From BOKV01 sp041987205 (GTDB lineage Bacteria; Pseudomonadota; Alphaproteobacteria; Rhizobiales; Rhizobiaceae), in NCBI GenBank assembly GCA_041987205.1, contig JBHIWX010000008.1, positions 7,537 through 71,536 on the forward strand: a stretch of 64,000 nucleotides of DNA. Reading direction: 5' to 3'. Positions 1-8,424 of the stretch are shown one piece after another. Each line of letters starts with the position of its first letter. The first letter of the stretch is position 1. The position numbers and the translations under genes were made by a program. The notes under the pieces are model-generated. The model saw nothing but the letters and a program-made list of their open reading frames with translations. It did not search any database and was not told where the DNA came from.

Positions 1-517
1 CTGCAGCCATGTGGAGGCGCTGGATGACGTAAACCTGTTCGGCATCCTTCAGAAAGTTGCGCCAGCGCCCCTTGCTTCCGGCCTTTCTGCGCGACAGCAC
101 ACGAGAGGTGAGCGGTGCTTGACTTCCCGCCACGTCCTGCAGGTTAAGGTGCAGTGGTTGCTCGATCTGCCATTTGACCGGCACGACGATCGTGCCAACA
201 CCCGGCTTGCGAGCAATGAGCCCTGAATCGGTCAGCCCCTTGAGCGCTCTTTGAACGGTCGCCAATCCGAACGGAACCAGTTCGACCAGTTCCTTTTCCG
301 TTGGCAATTTCCCCTGACGTCCAATCAGTTCGCGACGGATCGCCTCGGCCAGGGCAGCGCGTAGCGCCTCATATTTCGGCTTGATGTCGTTCTCCGCAAG
401 AAACCTCTGCAGGAACTCGCCCAGCTCGCGCCAGTCGCTGGCAAGGAACTCCCACGGTCCGGAACGGCTGCGACCCTTTCCGACCTTGTCATTCGTTAGC
501 GGCTCTTCACGCTTCAT
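1..517 (-). CDS. GntR-family transcriptional regulator (partial, runs off left edge)
   Basis: Only the first ~172 residues are in the window; the 3' end lies to the left. Start chosen at the ATG at 517-515, preceded by GGAGG at 525-529 with a 7-base spacer. After a ~40-residue basic extension comes a GntR-type winged helix: a YEALRAALAEAIRREL helix, then LPTEKELVEL, VQRALKGL and the wing IARKPGVGTIV. Following residues would begin a UTRA/HutC-type ligand domain, but too little is visible to be sure. It is divergent from the DUF3604 gene, and a perfect palindrome (563-577) lies between them, so it probably regulates that gene and itself. The ligand is unknown. Confidence 0.85.
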   Translation of the reverse strand, partial: MKREEPLTNDKVGKGRSRSGPWEFLASDWRELGEFLQRFLAENDIKPKYEALRAALAEAIRRELIGRQGKLPTEKELVELVPFGLATVQRALKGLTDSGLIARKPGVGTIVVPVKWQIEQPLHLNLQDVAGSQAPLTSRVLSRRKAGSKGRWRNFLKDAEQVYVIQRLHMAA

Positions 518-562
518 GGCATCGCCTCCGACATGGCACTCAAACGCTAGTTCAAAAAATAT

Positions 563-577
563 GTAGTTGTCAACTAC
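563..577. promoter_or_regulatory. Palindromic operator, probably for the GntR regulator
   Basis: GTAGTTG-T-CAACTAC is a perfect inverted repeat with 7-base arms around one central base, followed directly by a further GTAGTT half-site (578-583). It sits in the divergent intergenic region. Rightward, TTGTCA (567-572) and TAGCTA (590-595) with a 17-base spacer could be -35/-10 elements. Leftward, TTGACA (574-569) is a perfect -35. A protein bound here would cover both -35 regions. Confidence 0.6.
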
Positions 578-653
578 GTAGTTTTTGATTAGCTAGGCGG
601 GCTGATCAAGCTTTGAAATGATCCGCGAAACGGAATTTCTAATGGGAGCGAGG

Positions 654-2927
654 ATGTCGGAACACCCACTTGGCCCGCAGACGGGGATTGTGCCGAAAAT
701 GGTCGGATCGGCGACGATTTCACCGCAAGGCTCCTTCGTCGCGGGAAGCTTCCAGAGCTTCACGCTGACCTACACGGCGGGTTTCTACGGCATCGACGAC
801 AGCGGAAGCTTAAAGATCGTTCTGCGGTACGCCTCCGACCAGGGCTCGCCGCAGTTCACGGATCCGAAGGGTGCCAACTATGTGACGGTGACCGCGAGCA
901 ACAATGCGGTTTTGGAGGTTCGCTACGATTCCAAGGGAAATGTGCGCCCTTGGGACAAGTGCATCTACATCAAGGTCGTGCGGGGATACCTGACCGAAGG
1001 CGACCGCATTACCCTGGTCTTCGGCGACCGTAGCCATGGCTCTCCGGGAATGCGGATACAAACGTTCTGCGAAGAGAGTTTCGAATTCCGTGTGCTCGTC
1101 GACGCGATTGCCACCTATACCTACGTGCCCATCGCGCAGCAGCCCTGCATCGCCATCGTGCCAGGACCTGTTGAGCGCTGGCGTGTCGTCGCGCCGACAC
1201 TCGTTCGCTCGGGGGAGCCATTCCGTGTCCGCATCAAGGGAGAGGACCGCTGGGGCAATCCCAGCAATTGCATGGAAGGGCATTTGAAGCTCGTAGCCGA
1301 CATCGATACCGTCGGCCTTCCCGCTGATATCAATCCGCGTGAAGGCGCGTTCCATGCGAGTGTCCATGGAGTTGCGATTGATGCACCTGGGACCCATCGC
1401 TTCCAGCTTTTATCCGTGGACGGATCGAAGCTGGCGATTTCAAATCCGGTCAGGGTCGTGCGGGCTGAGACAGGGGGCAACGGAGCCTATTGGGGCGACC
1501 TGCATGGCCAGAGCGAAGAGACGATTGGAAGTAACAGCGCGCGAGACTATTTCACATTTGCCAAGGACCGCGCTTTCCTCGATGCGAGCGCGCACCAGGG
1601 CAACGATTTCCAGATCACCGACGCGTTTTGGAACGAACTCGCAATGCTCACCGAGGAGTTCAACGAGGAAGGCACCTTCGTGACCCTTCCGGGCTACGAG
1701 TGGTCGGGCAATACAAGCCTTGGTGGTGATCGGAACGTTTTTTTTACCGCGGAAGGCCGGCCGATCTATCGGTCCTCGAAAGCTCTCGTGCCTGAAACTA
1801 AATACGAGAACGAGATTTGCCCGACGGCTGGCAATCTGTTCGACGCCTTTCGGCGCGCGGGCGAGGACGTTATTTGCTTTGCACATTGCGGCGGGCGCTA
1901 TGCCGATATCGGCCGTGGGCATGATGGCAGGATCGAAACCTCGATCGAAATCCACTCGTCATGGGGCACGTTTGAATGGCTGCTTCACGATGCCTTGCGG
2001 TTGGGGTACCGGGTAGGAATCGTCGCCAACAGCGATGGCCACAAGGGCAGGCCGGGCGCCAGCTATCCCGGTCCTTCGACGTTTGGAGCGGTGGGTGGAC
2101 TTACCTGCCTTAGAATGCCTGAATTATCCCGAAAAGCACTCGTCGAATGCCTGCGTTCCCGGCACCATTTTGCGACGACCGGCAACCGTATGTTCATGGA
2201 GGTGGTGCTCGATTTCGAAGAACACGGCACGGTCTTTAAGGACGATCCCGCCATCTTTGAATCGTCGGGGATACGCGCACCACGTGCGATCATGGGTAAC
2301 ATTGTCCACCTGCCCGCCGGGCATGCCGCACTGAATGTCAAAGTATCGGGCACGGCGCCAATCCTTCGGCTCGATGTATTCAACGGTCTGGACCTGGTTG
2401 GTACCCACCGACCCTATAAGCCATCGCAGCTTGGCCGGACAATCCGCATCATTTGGCAGGGAGCGGAGTATCGCGGCCGTTTCCGTGCAGTGAACTGGGA
2501 CGGGCGGGCGATCCTCGAAGACAACCGGGTCGAATCCTTTCAGGCCATCAACTTTCTCAATCCTGACAAGCGCGTCGCGAAGGCAAGCGATGGGAGTCTC
2601 GAATGGCGCTCCGTCACCACCGGAAATCTGAGCGGCCTGCAGCTCGTGCTAGCCGAGGCCGACTCGGGAAAACTCCGCCTGACGACAGCAGCGACTGATC
2701 TCGAAGTCGATATAAGGGATATCGGATATGAGGAACTCGCCGTCGCGGCAGGCGGTCTGGAAAAAAGGCTAAGCGTGGTCCGGCTTCCGGATCATCTGGA
2801 CAAGCTGGATATTGAGTGCTCTTTGCCTGTGCGTATCGATAAACCGGGTGATAACGCAATTTATGTCAGAGTTACGGACATGGACGGCAATCAGGCTTGG
2901 TCCAGTCCGATCTATCTGTTTCGCTGA
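654..2927 (+). CDS. DUF3604 family protein (PHP-like metal-dependent hydrolase fold)
   Basis: About 757 residues. Start taken at ATG 654 because GGGAG/CGAGG lies just upstream; in-frame ATGs also exist at 618 and 642. The N-terminal ~280 residues look like beta-sandwich domains. They are followed by a metal-ligand pattern typical of PHP-like DUF3604 proteins: YWGDLHGQS (near 1488-1514), SAHQGNDFQ (near 1588-1614), CFAHCGGR (near 1875) and NSDGHKGRPG (near 2029). No signal peptide is seen. The reaction is not established for this family; a metal-dependent phosphoesterase or hydrolase is an inference from the His/Asp pattern. It is divergent from a GntR regulator, suggesting induction by a small molecule. 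Weak spacing and no obvious partner gene downstream suggest a single-gene transcript. Confidence 0.8.
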   Translation: MSEHPLGPQTGIVPKMVGSATISPQGSFVAGSFQSFTLTYTAGFYGIDDSGSLKIVLRYASDQGSPQFTDPKGANYVTVTASNNAVLEVRYDSKGNVRPWDKCIYIKVVRGYLTEGDRITLVFGDRSHGSPGMRIQTFCEESFEFRVLVDAIATYTYVPIAQQPCIAIVPGPVERWRVVAPTLVRSGEPFRVRIKGEDRWGNPSNCMEGHLKLVADIDTVGLPADINPREGAFHASVHGVAIDAPGTHRFQLLSVDGSKLAISNPVRVVRAETGGNGAYWGDLHGQSEETIGSNSARDYFTFAKDRAFLDASAHQGNDFQITDAFWNELAMLTEEFNEEGTFVTLPGYEWSGNTSLGGDRNVFFTAEGRPIYRSSKALVPETKYENEICPTAGNLFDAFRRAGEDVICFAHCGGRYADIGRGHDGRIETSIEIHSSWGTFEWLLHDALRLGYRVGIVANSDGHKGRPGASYPGPSTFGAVGGLTCLRMPELSRKALVECLRSRHHFATTGNRMFMEVVLDFEEHGTVFKDDPAIFESSGIRAPRAIMGNIVHLPAGHAALNVKVSGTAPILRLDVFNGLDLVGTHRPYKPSQLGRTIRIIWQGAEYRGRFRAVNWDGRAILEDNRVESFQAINFLNPDKRVAKASDGSLEWRSVTTGNLSGLQLVLAEADSGKLRLTTAATDLEVDIRDIGYEELAVAAGGLEKRLSVVRLPDHLDKLDIECSLPVRIDKPGDNAIYVRVTDMDGNQAWSSPIYLFR

Positions 2928-2997
2928 GTGGTCTTCTTGCGCGCTTGTGCCAGCTGGCTTGCAGGTCTCAGTTCGACTGCGCAGCTGGTGCAAATGT

Positions 2998-3414
2998 TCA
3001 ACAGCACCATAGTCCGCGCCCACGTTTCGGCAGTCCGTCACCTAATCCGGCTGTTCTCTTGCTCGCGCCGCTCACAGATTTCGGTTCAAGCACATCCGGT
3101 TCATAGGTAAATTTACAGGCCGCGCCGCATAGTAGACGTGGCACTCTTGCGTAGAGCTCGGAACCACGATCCTGCAAAACTGTTTGCAGCCTATCATTCA
3201 GGCTCGAAATCTGATCGAGGATCCGTTGCATAGACTGGCCACCGTCCATATACAGACGCTCGGTTTCAACAAGATGCAAGGCCCGGCCAATATCCTTCAG
3301 TTCCTTGATTTCCTCGTTGGAGAAGTCCGACCCGATGTAGCTGGTCGCAACCAGAATAGTCCGGCCGATTTCGATTGCATCATTTTGAAGGTCTTCCATA
3401 CCACCCTGACTCAC
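2998..3414 (-). CDS. Hypothetical protein or 5'-truncated gene fragment
   Basis: A reading frame of 138 residues if translated from GTG 3414. The same frame stays open back to a TAA at 3505-3507 and reads convincingly as protein there (VADLARLADTIVSQGG), with no ATG in the extension. The middle part is helical and acidic (SNEEIKELKDIGRALHLVETE, then SMQRILDQISSLNDRLQ), whereas the C-terminal 35 residues look like a non-native tail. The upstream edge coincides with a decayed IS3 element, so this is probably the remnant of a longer gene cut by insertion or deletion. I do not recognise the family. Confidence 0.4.
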   Translation of the reverse strand: MSQGGMEDLQNDAIEIGRTILVATSYIGSDFSNEEIKELKDIGRALHLVETERLYMDGGQSMQRILDQISSLNDRLQTVLQDRGSELYARVPRLLCGAACKFTYEPDVLEPKSVSGASKRTAGLGDGLPKRGRGLWCC

Positions 3415-3539
3415 TATTGTATCGGCTAGACGTGCAAGATCGGCGACTTCTCGTGCCGAACGCGAAACGAGCTCGGTCGGTTGGCGCTTTGAATCTGCGG
3501 ATAATTAAACGGAAATAACATATTGCTTGTTGAGGGTCG

Positions 3540-3960
3540 CTGTCTGTTTCGCTGCGTCGGAGACAAAGCCTGAAAGTTGCAGCGTAGATCCTCCATGCGT
3601 CGACGATGACCTTGCCTCGGTGAGGCTATAAAAAGTTCTTACCATTGAGCAGTTTGTCGCGGAGCTTCGAGTTAAAGCTTTCGCAGTAGCCGTTCTCCCA
3701 TGGGCTGCCGGGTTCGATGAAGGCAGTCTTTGCACCGACGGTTACGATCCACTTCCGCACCGGACCACCAAAGGGACTCCGGTCACTTCAATGCCGCCAT
3801 TAACGTAGCAACAGCGGTAGCGGCTTTGCTCCAAAACACCAAAATCAACGCGGATCTCGCCGAGCGTCGCCCCCGGCTCAGCCGATCCTCGCTTCGCGAA
3901 GCACTCCGATGATCTGTTCGAGTTTGTACGTCGCTTCGGCTCATTCTCATCTCCCTCAAC
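3540..3960 (-). mobile_element. Decayed IS3-family (IS407-like) insertion sequence
   Basis: Read leftward, the DNA encodes the conserved end of an IS3-type integrase, FIEPGSPWENGYCESFNSKL followed by RDKLLNGKNF (about 3630-3725). A TAG stop and frame changes follow, after which SLTEAR and then KVIVDAWR are recognisable in other frames. Further right (about 3850-3940) an OrfA-like stretch KLEQIIGVLREARIG is visible. Stops and frameshifts show the element is dead. I cannot identify terminal inverted repeats, so the ends are approximate. Confidence 0.65.
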
Positions 3961-4023
3961 AGCTCAAACTGAGCCAGATTCTAACTGGTGGTGTGGGTTA
4001 CTTCCCGGACTTCGTCGAACAGA

Positions 4024-4044
4024 AAAGTGAGTGCAGCTCATTAT
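4024..4044. promoter_or_regulatory. Upstream operator copy (TetR-type inverted repeat)
   Basis: AAAGTGAG-N5-CTCATTAT. The right arm is identical to that of the second operator and the left arm matches it at 6 of 8 positions, with the same 5-base spacer. Centre-to-centre distance to the second copy is 41 bases, about four helical turns. This suggests cooperative binding of two repressor dimers on one face of the DNA. Confidence 0.55.
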
Positions 4045-4059
4045 AATTCAAAAAAAACA

Positions 4060-4088
4060 TTGAAATAATGAGGGGCACTCATTATAAG
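4060..4088 (+). promoter_or_regulatory. sigma70-like promoter overlapped by a perfect TetR-type operator
   Basis: TTGAAA (4060-4065) and TATAAG (4083-4088) are separated by 17 bases. The operator ATAATGAG-N5-CTCATTAT (4065-4085) is a perfect inverted repeat with 8-base arms filling the spacer and running into the -10 box. A repressor bound here would block RNA polymerase. The best candidate is the TetR protein encoded at the far end of the same cluster (13721-14440). Confidence 0.6.
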
Positions 4089-4110
4089 GCGAATGGGAGG
4101 ATGGAAAAAG

Positions 4111-4902
4111 TTGCTCGCAATTGCCAATCTGCAAGTGATCTACGACGATGCCATCGAGGCTGTGCGCGACGTTTCGCTCAGTGTCGAGAAGGGTCGGATC
4201 GTCGCGCTGCTGGGCAGCAATGGGGCCGGGAAATCCACGATCCTGAAGGCCCTTTCAGGCGTCCTTTATTCCGAACATGGCGAAATCCGGAGCGGGTCGA
4301 TCCTCTATGAGGGGGAAGATTGCACGAACCAGCCGCCGTTCCAGATTGTGCGCAAAGGTCTGATTCAGGTGCCGGAGGGGCGCCAGTTATTCGATCAACT
4401 GACCGTCGAGGAAAACCTGATCGTCGGGGGTTATTCCGGCTCCTGGCGCAAGACCCGGGCGCATCTGGCCGACGTGTACGACTTGTTCCCCGAGATCAAG
4501 CCTCACCGCAATCGTATCTCGGGTTATCTTTCCGGCGGGCAGCAGCAGATGGTTGCGGTTGGCAGGGCGTTGATGAGCGAGCCCAGAATGTTGCTGCTGG
4601 ACGAACCGTCGCTGGGCCTGGCGCCGCTCGTAATAAAGCAGATCTTCGAAAAGATAGACCACCTGCGCAAAGAGTTGGGGCTGAGTGTCCTGCTGGTTGA
4701 GCAGAACGCAAGGCTTGCGCTGTCGATCGCTGACTACGGCTACATTGTGGAGCGTGGTCGCGTGGTGCTGGACGGCGCCGCGGATCGGCTGCTCGCCAAC
4801 GACGATGTCAGGGAATTCTATCTCGGCATTCAGCGCGAGGGTGAGCGAAGGAGCATGCGTGACGTCAAGCACTACAAGCGCCGCAAGAGGTGGCTGCTGT
4901 GA
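4111..4902 (+). CDS. ABC transporter ATPase, LivF type
   Basis: Energises import with the LivG-like ATPase and the two permeases downstream. Walker A is GSNGAGKS (residues ~35-42), signature LSGGQQQM, Walker B MLLLDEPSLGL, with the LivF-type QVPEGRQLF segment. I prefer the TTG start at 4111. GGGAGG at 4095-4100 is well placed for it, while an in-frame ATG at 4093 would lie at or before the predicted transcription start and has no ribosome site. The protein has a basic C-terminal tail (KHYKRRKRWL) beyond the usual LivF length. Its stop overlaps the next start (GTGA). First gene of the liv-type operon. Confidence 0.9.
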   Translation: MLAIANLQVIYDDAIEAVRDVSLSVEKGRIVALLGSNGAGKSTILKALSGVLYSEHGEIRSGSILYEGEDCTNQPPFQIVRKGLIQVPEGRQLFDQLTVEENLIVGGYSGSWRKTRAHLADVYDLFPEIKPHRNRISGYLSGGQQQMVAVGRALMSEPRMLLLDEPSLGLAPLVIKQIFEKIDHLRKELGLSVLLVEQNARLALSIADYGYIVERGRVVLDGAADRLLANDDVREFYLGIQREGERRSMRDVKHYKRRKRWLL

Positions 4903-5678
4903 GCGCGCCGATCCTTGAATTGCGCGACATGGGCAAGCGGTTCAGCGGCATCGAGGCGCTGAGCGGGGTAAGCCTGTCGGTCGAGCAAGGGAAAATCTGT
5001 TCGGTTATCGGGCCGAACGGCGCCGGCAAGACGACGCTGTTCAATCTGGTTTCGCGCCTGATCGAGCCCTCTTCCGGGGAGATCCGCTTCGACGGCGCGG
5101 CTATCCATCGGTTGCCGGCCTACAGGCTTGCCGGACTTGGCATCGCCCGCACCTTTCAGAATCTGGCGATCTTCAAGCATGAAACCGTGATCGACAACAT
5201 TCTCATCGGCATGCACTCGCACATGCGGAGCGGTGTTTTTACGGCAGCCGTGTTCGAGGGACGCACTCGAAGTGAAGAAATCGCGGCGCGCGAGGAGGTC
5301 GAGGAAATCATTGAATTCCTCGAAATCGAATCCGTGCGCAATCTGCCGGCGGGAACGCTTTCCTATGGCCTTCAGAAACGAGTCGAGCTTGGCCGGGCTC
5401 TCGCCGTTCGCCCAAAGCTGCTGATGCTCGACGAGATGGTCTCCGGAATGAACCAAGAAGAAACGGAAGACATTGCGCGCTTCATACTCGATGTGCGCGA
5501 AGAGCGGGGCGTCACAGTCATGATGATCGAGCACGAAATGGGGATCGTCATGGACATATCCGACCATGTCTGTGTGCTGAATTTCGGGCGCAAGATCGCG
5601 GATGGTACGCCAGGGGAAGTTGCCGCCAACGCGGAAGTCGTCGCCGCCTATCTGGGTGAGGACGCAATCGCCTCATGA
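4899..5678 (+). CDS. ABC transporter ATPase, LivG type
   Basis: Second ATPase of the importer. It has Walker A GPNGAGKT, the LivG feature RTFQNLAIF in the Q-loop region, LSYGLQKRVELGRAL as a signature variant (LSYG rather than LSGG, common in LivG), Walker B LLMLDEMVSGM and the switch His in MIEHEMGIVMD. The usual Walker B glutamate is followed by M-V rather than P, a normal LivG-like variation. GTG 4899 overlaps the livF-like stop and has AAGAGG upstream; GTG 4890 is an alternative. It overlaps the ligase gene by four bases, indicating translational coupling. Confidence 0.9.
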   Translation: MSAPILELRDMGKRFSGIEALSGVSLSVEQGKICSVIGPNGAGKTTLFNLVSRLIEPSSGEIRFDGAAIHRLPAYRLAGLGIARTFQNLAIFKHETVIDNILIGMHSHMRSGVFTAAVFEGRTRSEEIAAREEVEEIIEFLEIESVRNLPAGTLSYGLQKRVELGRALAVRPKLLMLDEMVSGMNQEETEDIARFILDVREERGVTVMMIEHEMGIVMDISDHVCVLNFGRKIADGTPGEVAANAEVVAAYLGEDAIAS

Positions 5679-7552
5679 AGAAGTCCACCATACCGCAGCT
5701 TCCGGAAAAAGTGCTCGACGGGACAGCCACGCTGCCCGGTCTGCTTCGCCTGCGTGCAGAAACCAGTCCGGATCGGCTGGCGTTACGCGAAAAGGACCGC
5801 GGCGTGTGGAAGCGCGTCACCTGGGCGCAATACTATTCGAAGGTTCGCCAATTCGCCTTGTTTCTGCAGAATGCCGGCTTCGGTCCGGGCGATATCCTGG
5901 TCATCGCTTCCGACGGGACGCCAGAATGGTTTTATGCCGATATTGCCGCGCAGGCTCTAGGCGGCACGACAGTTGGTATCTATCCGACCAATCCCTGGCC
6001 GGAACTGCAATACATAACCCGTCATTGCCGGGCCAAGGTAGCCGTATGCGGAGACCAGGAGCAGACCGACAAGGTGCTGGAGGCCCAGCGCAATGGCGAA
6101 GGAATGCCAGATCTCGAACTCATCCTCACCGTCGACTGGAAAGGGATGCGTTCCTACGACCATTCCGGTCTGTGGCGGTTCGATGATGCGGTAGAAGCGG
6201 GTGCGAAGCTGGAGCGCGATGCAGCGGCGGTGGCCCGGCTGGACGCCAGCATTGATGCGCTCAATCCCGAGCAGGACGCCATCATCGTCTACACGTCCGG
6301 TACAACCGGCATGCCCAAGGGCGCCAGAATATCGCATCGCAACGTCATCTTTAGCGCGCTCACGCTCGGCGAAGCTTATGGTTTCGCAGACAAGCCCATG
6401 TCGGCGCTTTGCTATCTGCCGCTATGCCACATGGTGGAGCGGCTTTTCTCCCTGGTCGTCCAGCTTGTCTGGGGTGGCAAGGTAAGCTTTGCGGAATCGA
6501 TCGACACCGTTGCGCAGGATCTTGTCGAGATAGCGCCCTCCTATTTCCTGGGCGTGCCGCGAATCTGGGAAAAGCTGCAATATGGCGTGACGATCCGCGC
6601 TGCCGAAGCAAGGCCGCTGGCCAGATGGGCCCTGAACCGGTCGCTGGAGATTGCAAAGCCGATTGCGGAGCGTTCGCTGGCCAATGGCGGAAATTTCGTC
6701 GGCATACGCGACAGGCTCGTATCCGGCCTGCTTCAGCTCCTGGTCTTCCGCAATCTGCGGGCCATGCTCGGACTTGACCGAATGTGGCTGGCGGCTGTTG
6801 GCGGTGCGCCGATCTCCACGCAGGTCGTCACCTTCTTTCGATGCATCGGTGTGCCGCTCTACCAGGTTTACGGGATGACTGAGACGAGCGGCCTTACGAA
6901 TGTGCAGGTTCCCGGACATGTGACGCTTGGTTGCGCAGGTCAGGCCGTCCGCGGCATCGAGCAGCGCCTTGACGAGGACGGCGAACTGTTGGTTCGCGGA
7001 GAAATGGTCTTCCAGGGCTATCTCCACGACGAAGAGGCGACGCGAAACACCCTCGTCGATGGCTGGCTTCATACCGGAGACATTGCGGAATTTGATGAGG
7101 TTTCAGGTGAAATCAGAATCATAGACCGCAAGAAAGCCGTGCTCATCACGAGCGGTGGGAAAAACATCACGCCCTCTCTGATCGAGAACTCGCTCAAGGA
7201 CAGCATGTTCATCGACGAGGCGGTCTTGCTCGGAGACGGCAGGAATTTCCTGGCTGCGCTGATCCAGATCGACTTCGACATGGTCGGCAAATGGGCGCAG
7301 GAGCATGGCTATGCCTATACCAATTTCGCTTCGCTTGCCGGTCTGCCTGAAGTCTACGCGCTGATCGAGGGCGAGGTAGCGAAAGTCAACGCGCTCTACG
7401 CTCGTGTCGAGAACGTCCGGAAGTTCGTGCTGCTCACCAAGCAACTTGACCATGACGATGGCGAGACCACCGCGACGATGAAGGTTCGCCGGTCGGTTAT
7501 CGAGAAGAAATTCGCTCGCGAGGTTGCGGAAATCTACGGGGAGCATGCATGA
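5675..7552 (+). CDS. AMP-dependent acyl-CoA synthetase (long-chain-type)
   Basis: 625 residues of the ANL superfamily, activating a carboxylic acid to its CoA thioester with ATP. The P-loop motif YTSGTTGMPKGA is at residues 206-217, followed by YQVYGMTETSG, WLHTGDIAEFD and IIDRKKAVLITSGGKNI. The length and the motif spacing fit the long-chain/bubblegum-like subgroup better than aryl-CoA ligases, but the substrate cannot be read from sequence. Its position between transporter ATPases and permeases, with four-base overlaps on both sides, implies that import and CoA activation are co-produced. It probably acts at the inner face of the membrane, trapping the imported acid. Confidence 0.9.
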   Translation: MKKSTIPQLPEKVLDGTATLPGLLRLRAETSPDRLALREKDRGVWKRVTWAQYYSKVRQFALFLQNAGFGPGDILVIASDGTPEWFYADIAAQALGGTTVGIYPTNPWPELQYITRHCRAKVAVCGDQEQTDKVLEAQRNGEGMPDLELILTVDWKGMRSYDHSGLWRFDDAVEAGAKLERDAAAVARLDASIDALNPEQDAIIVYTSGTTGMPKGARISHRNVIFSALTLGEAYGFADKPMSALCYLPLCHMVERLFSLVVQLVWGGKVSFAESIDTVAQDLVEIAPSYFLGVPRIWEKLQYGVTIRAAEARPLARWALNRSLEIAKPIAERSLANGGNFVGIRDRLVSGLLQLLVFRNLRAMLGLDRMWLAAVGGAPISTQVVTFFRCIGVPLYQVYGMTETSGLTNVQVPGHVTLGCAGQAVRGIEQRLDEDGELLVRGEMVFQGYLHDEEATRNTLVDGWLHTGDIAEFDEVSGEIRIIDRKKAVLITSGGKNITPSLIENSLKDSMFIDEAVLLGDGRNFLAALIQIDFDMVGKWAQEHGYAYTNFASLAGLPEVYALIEGEVAKVNALYARVENVRKFVLLTKQLDHDDGETTATMKVRRSVIEKKFAREVAEIYGEHA

Positions 7553-8424
7553 TGGACTATCTGCTCAGTCTCGTCGTTTCAGGCATCGTGATCGGGTCGC
7601 TTTACGGCATGATCGCGATGGGTTTCGCGATGATTTACCGGGCCACCGGGCTGGTAAATTTCGCACAGGGCGAGGTGATGATGCTCACCGCCTATATCGC
7701 CTATTCCTTTCAGGTCGATCTCGGTTTCGGATTTGCCGCGGCGGTAGTGGCAACCCTCGTTTCGGCCGTTTTCATCGGCATATTGCTGGAACGGATATTC
7801 ATACGGCCGATGCTTGGCGAACCCGTCTTTTCTCGGGTTCTTGTGACCATCGGACTTGCTGTCGTGATCCGCTCCCTGGTCATAATGGCCTGGGGAGCCG
7901 AAGCCCAGCCATTCCCCGCGCCATTTGCCGGCAACGTTGTGCGAATTGGCAGTATTGCCGTCTACGCCTCCCAGCTTTTTGTGGTGGTGACGCTCGTCGT
8001 GCTCGGCGTCGCATCCTGGCTGTTCTTCAAATTCACACGGTTCGGTATCGCCATGCGTGCAACCGCGAACCGGGAATCCACCGCACTGCTGATGGGGATC
8101 AATGTCGTGCGCCTCTATTCCATGGCCTGGGGGATGTCGGCGTTCTTCGCCGCGTTCGCCGGGCTTTCCTTCTGCCTGATGTTCAGCGTCGAGCCGGACA
8201 TGTCCCACATGGGGCTCAGGGCGTTCCCGGCGAGCATTCTGGGCGGGCTCGATTCCGTAACGGGCAGTTCGATGGCAGGGGTGATTATCGGTGTCGTGGA
8301 AAACCTCGCAGGCGGTTATCTCGGCCGAGGTCTCAAGGAAATTGCCGGCTTCATTCTGATCGTGGTGGTGCTGATGGTTCGCCCTTACGGCCTGTTCGGG
8401 CAACGCGAAATCGAGCGGGTATAA
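7549..8424 (+). CDS. ABC transporter permease, LivH type
   Basis: 291 residues, about eight hydrophobic segments, with the LivH hallmark GLVNFAQGEVMML near the N-terminus and AFPASILGGLDSVTGS in the last third. It pairs with the LivM-like permease to form the transmembrane pore. It overlaps the acyl-CoA ligase stop (ATGA) and its own TAA overlaps the next ATG by one base, so the operon is tightly coupled. Confidence 0.9.
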   Translation: MMDYLLSLVVSGIVIGSLYGMIAMGFAMIYRATGLVNFAQGEVMMLTAYIAYSFQVDLGFGFAAAVVATLVSAVFIGILLERIFIRPMLGEPVFSRVLVTIGLAVVIRSLVIMAWGAEAQPFPAPFAGNVVRIGSIAVYASQLFVVVTLVVLGVASWLFFKFTRFGIAMRATANRESTALLMGINVVRLYSMAWGMSAFFAAFAGLSFCLMFSVEPDMSHMGLRAFPASILGGLDSVTGSSMAGVIIGVVENLAGGYLGRGLKEIAGFILIVVVLMVRPYGLFGQREIERV

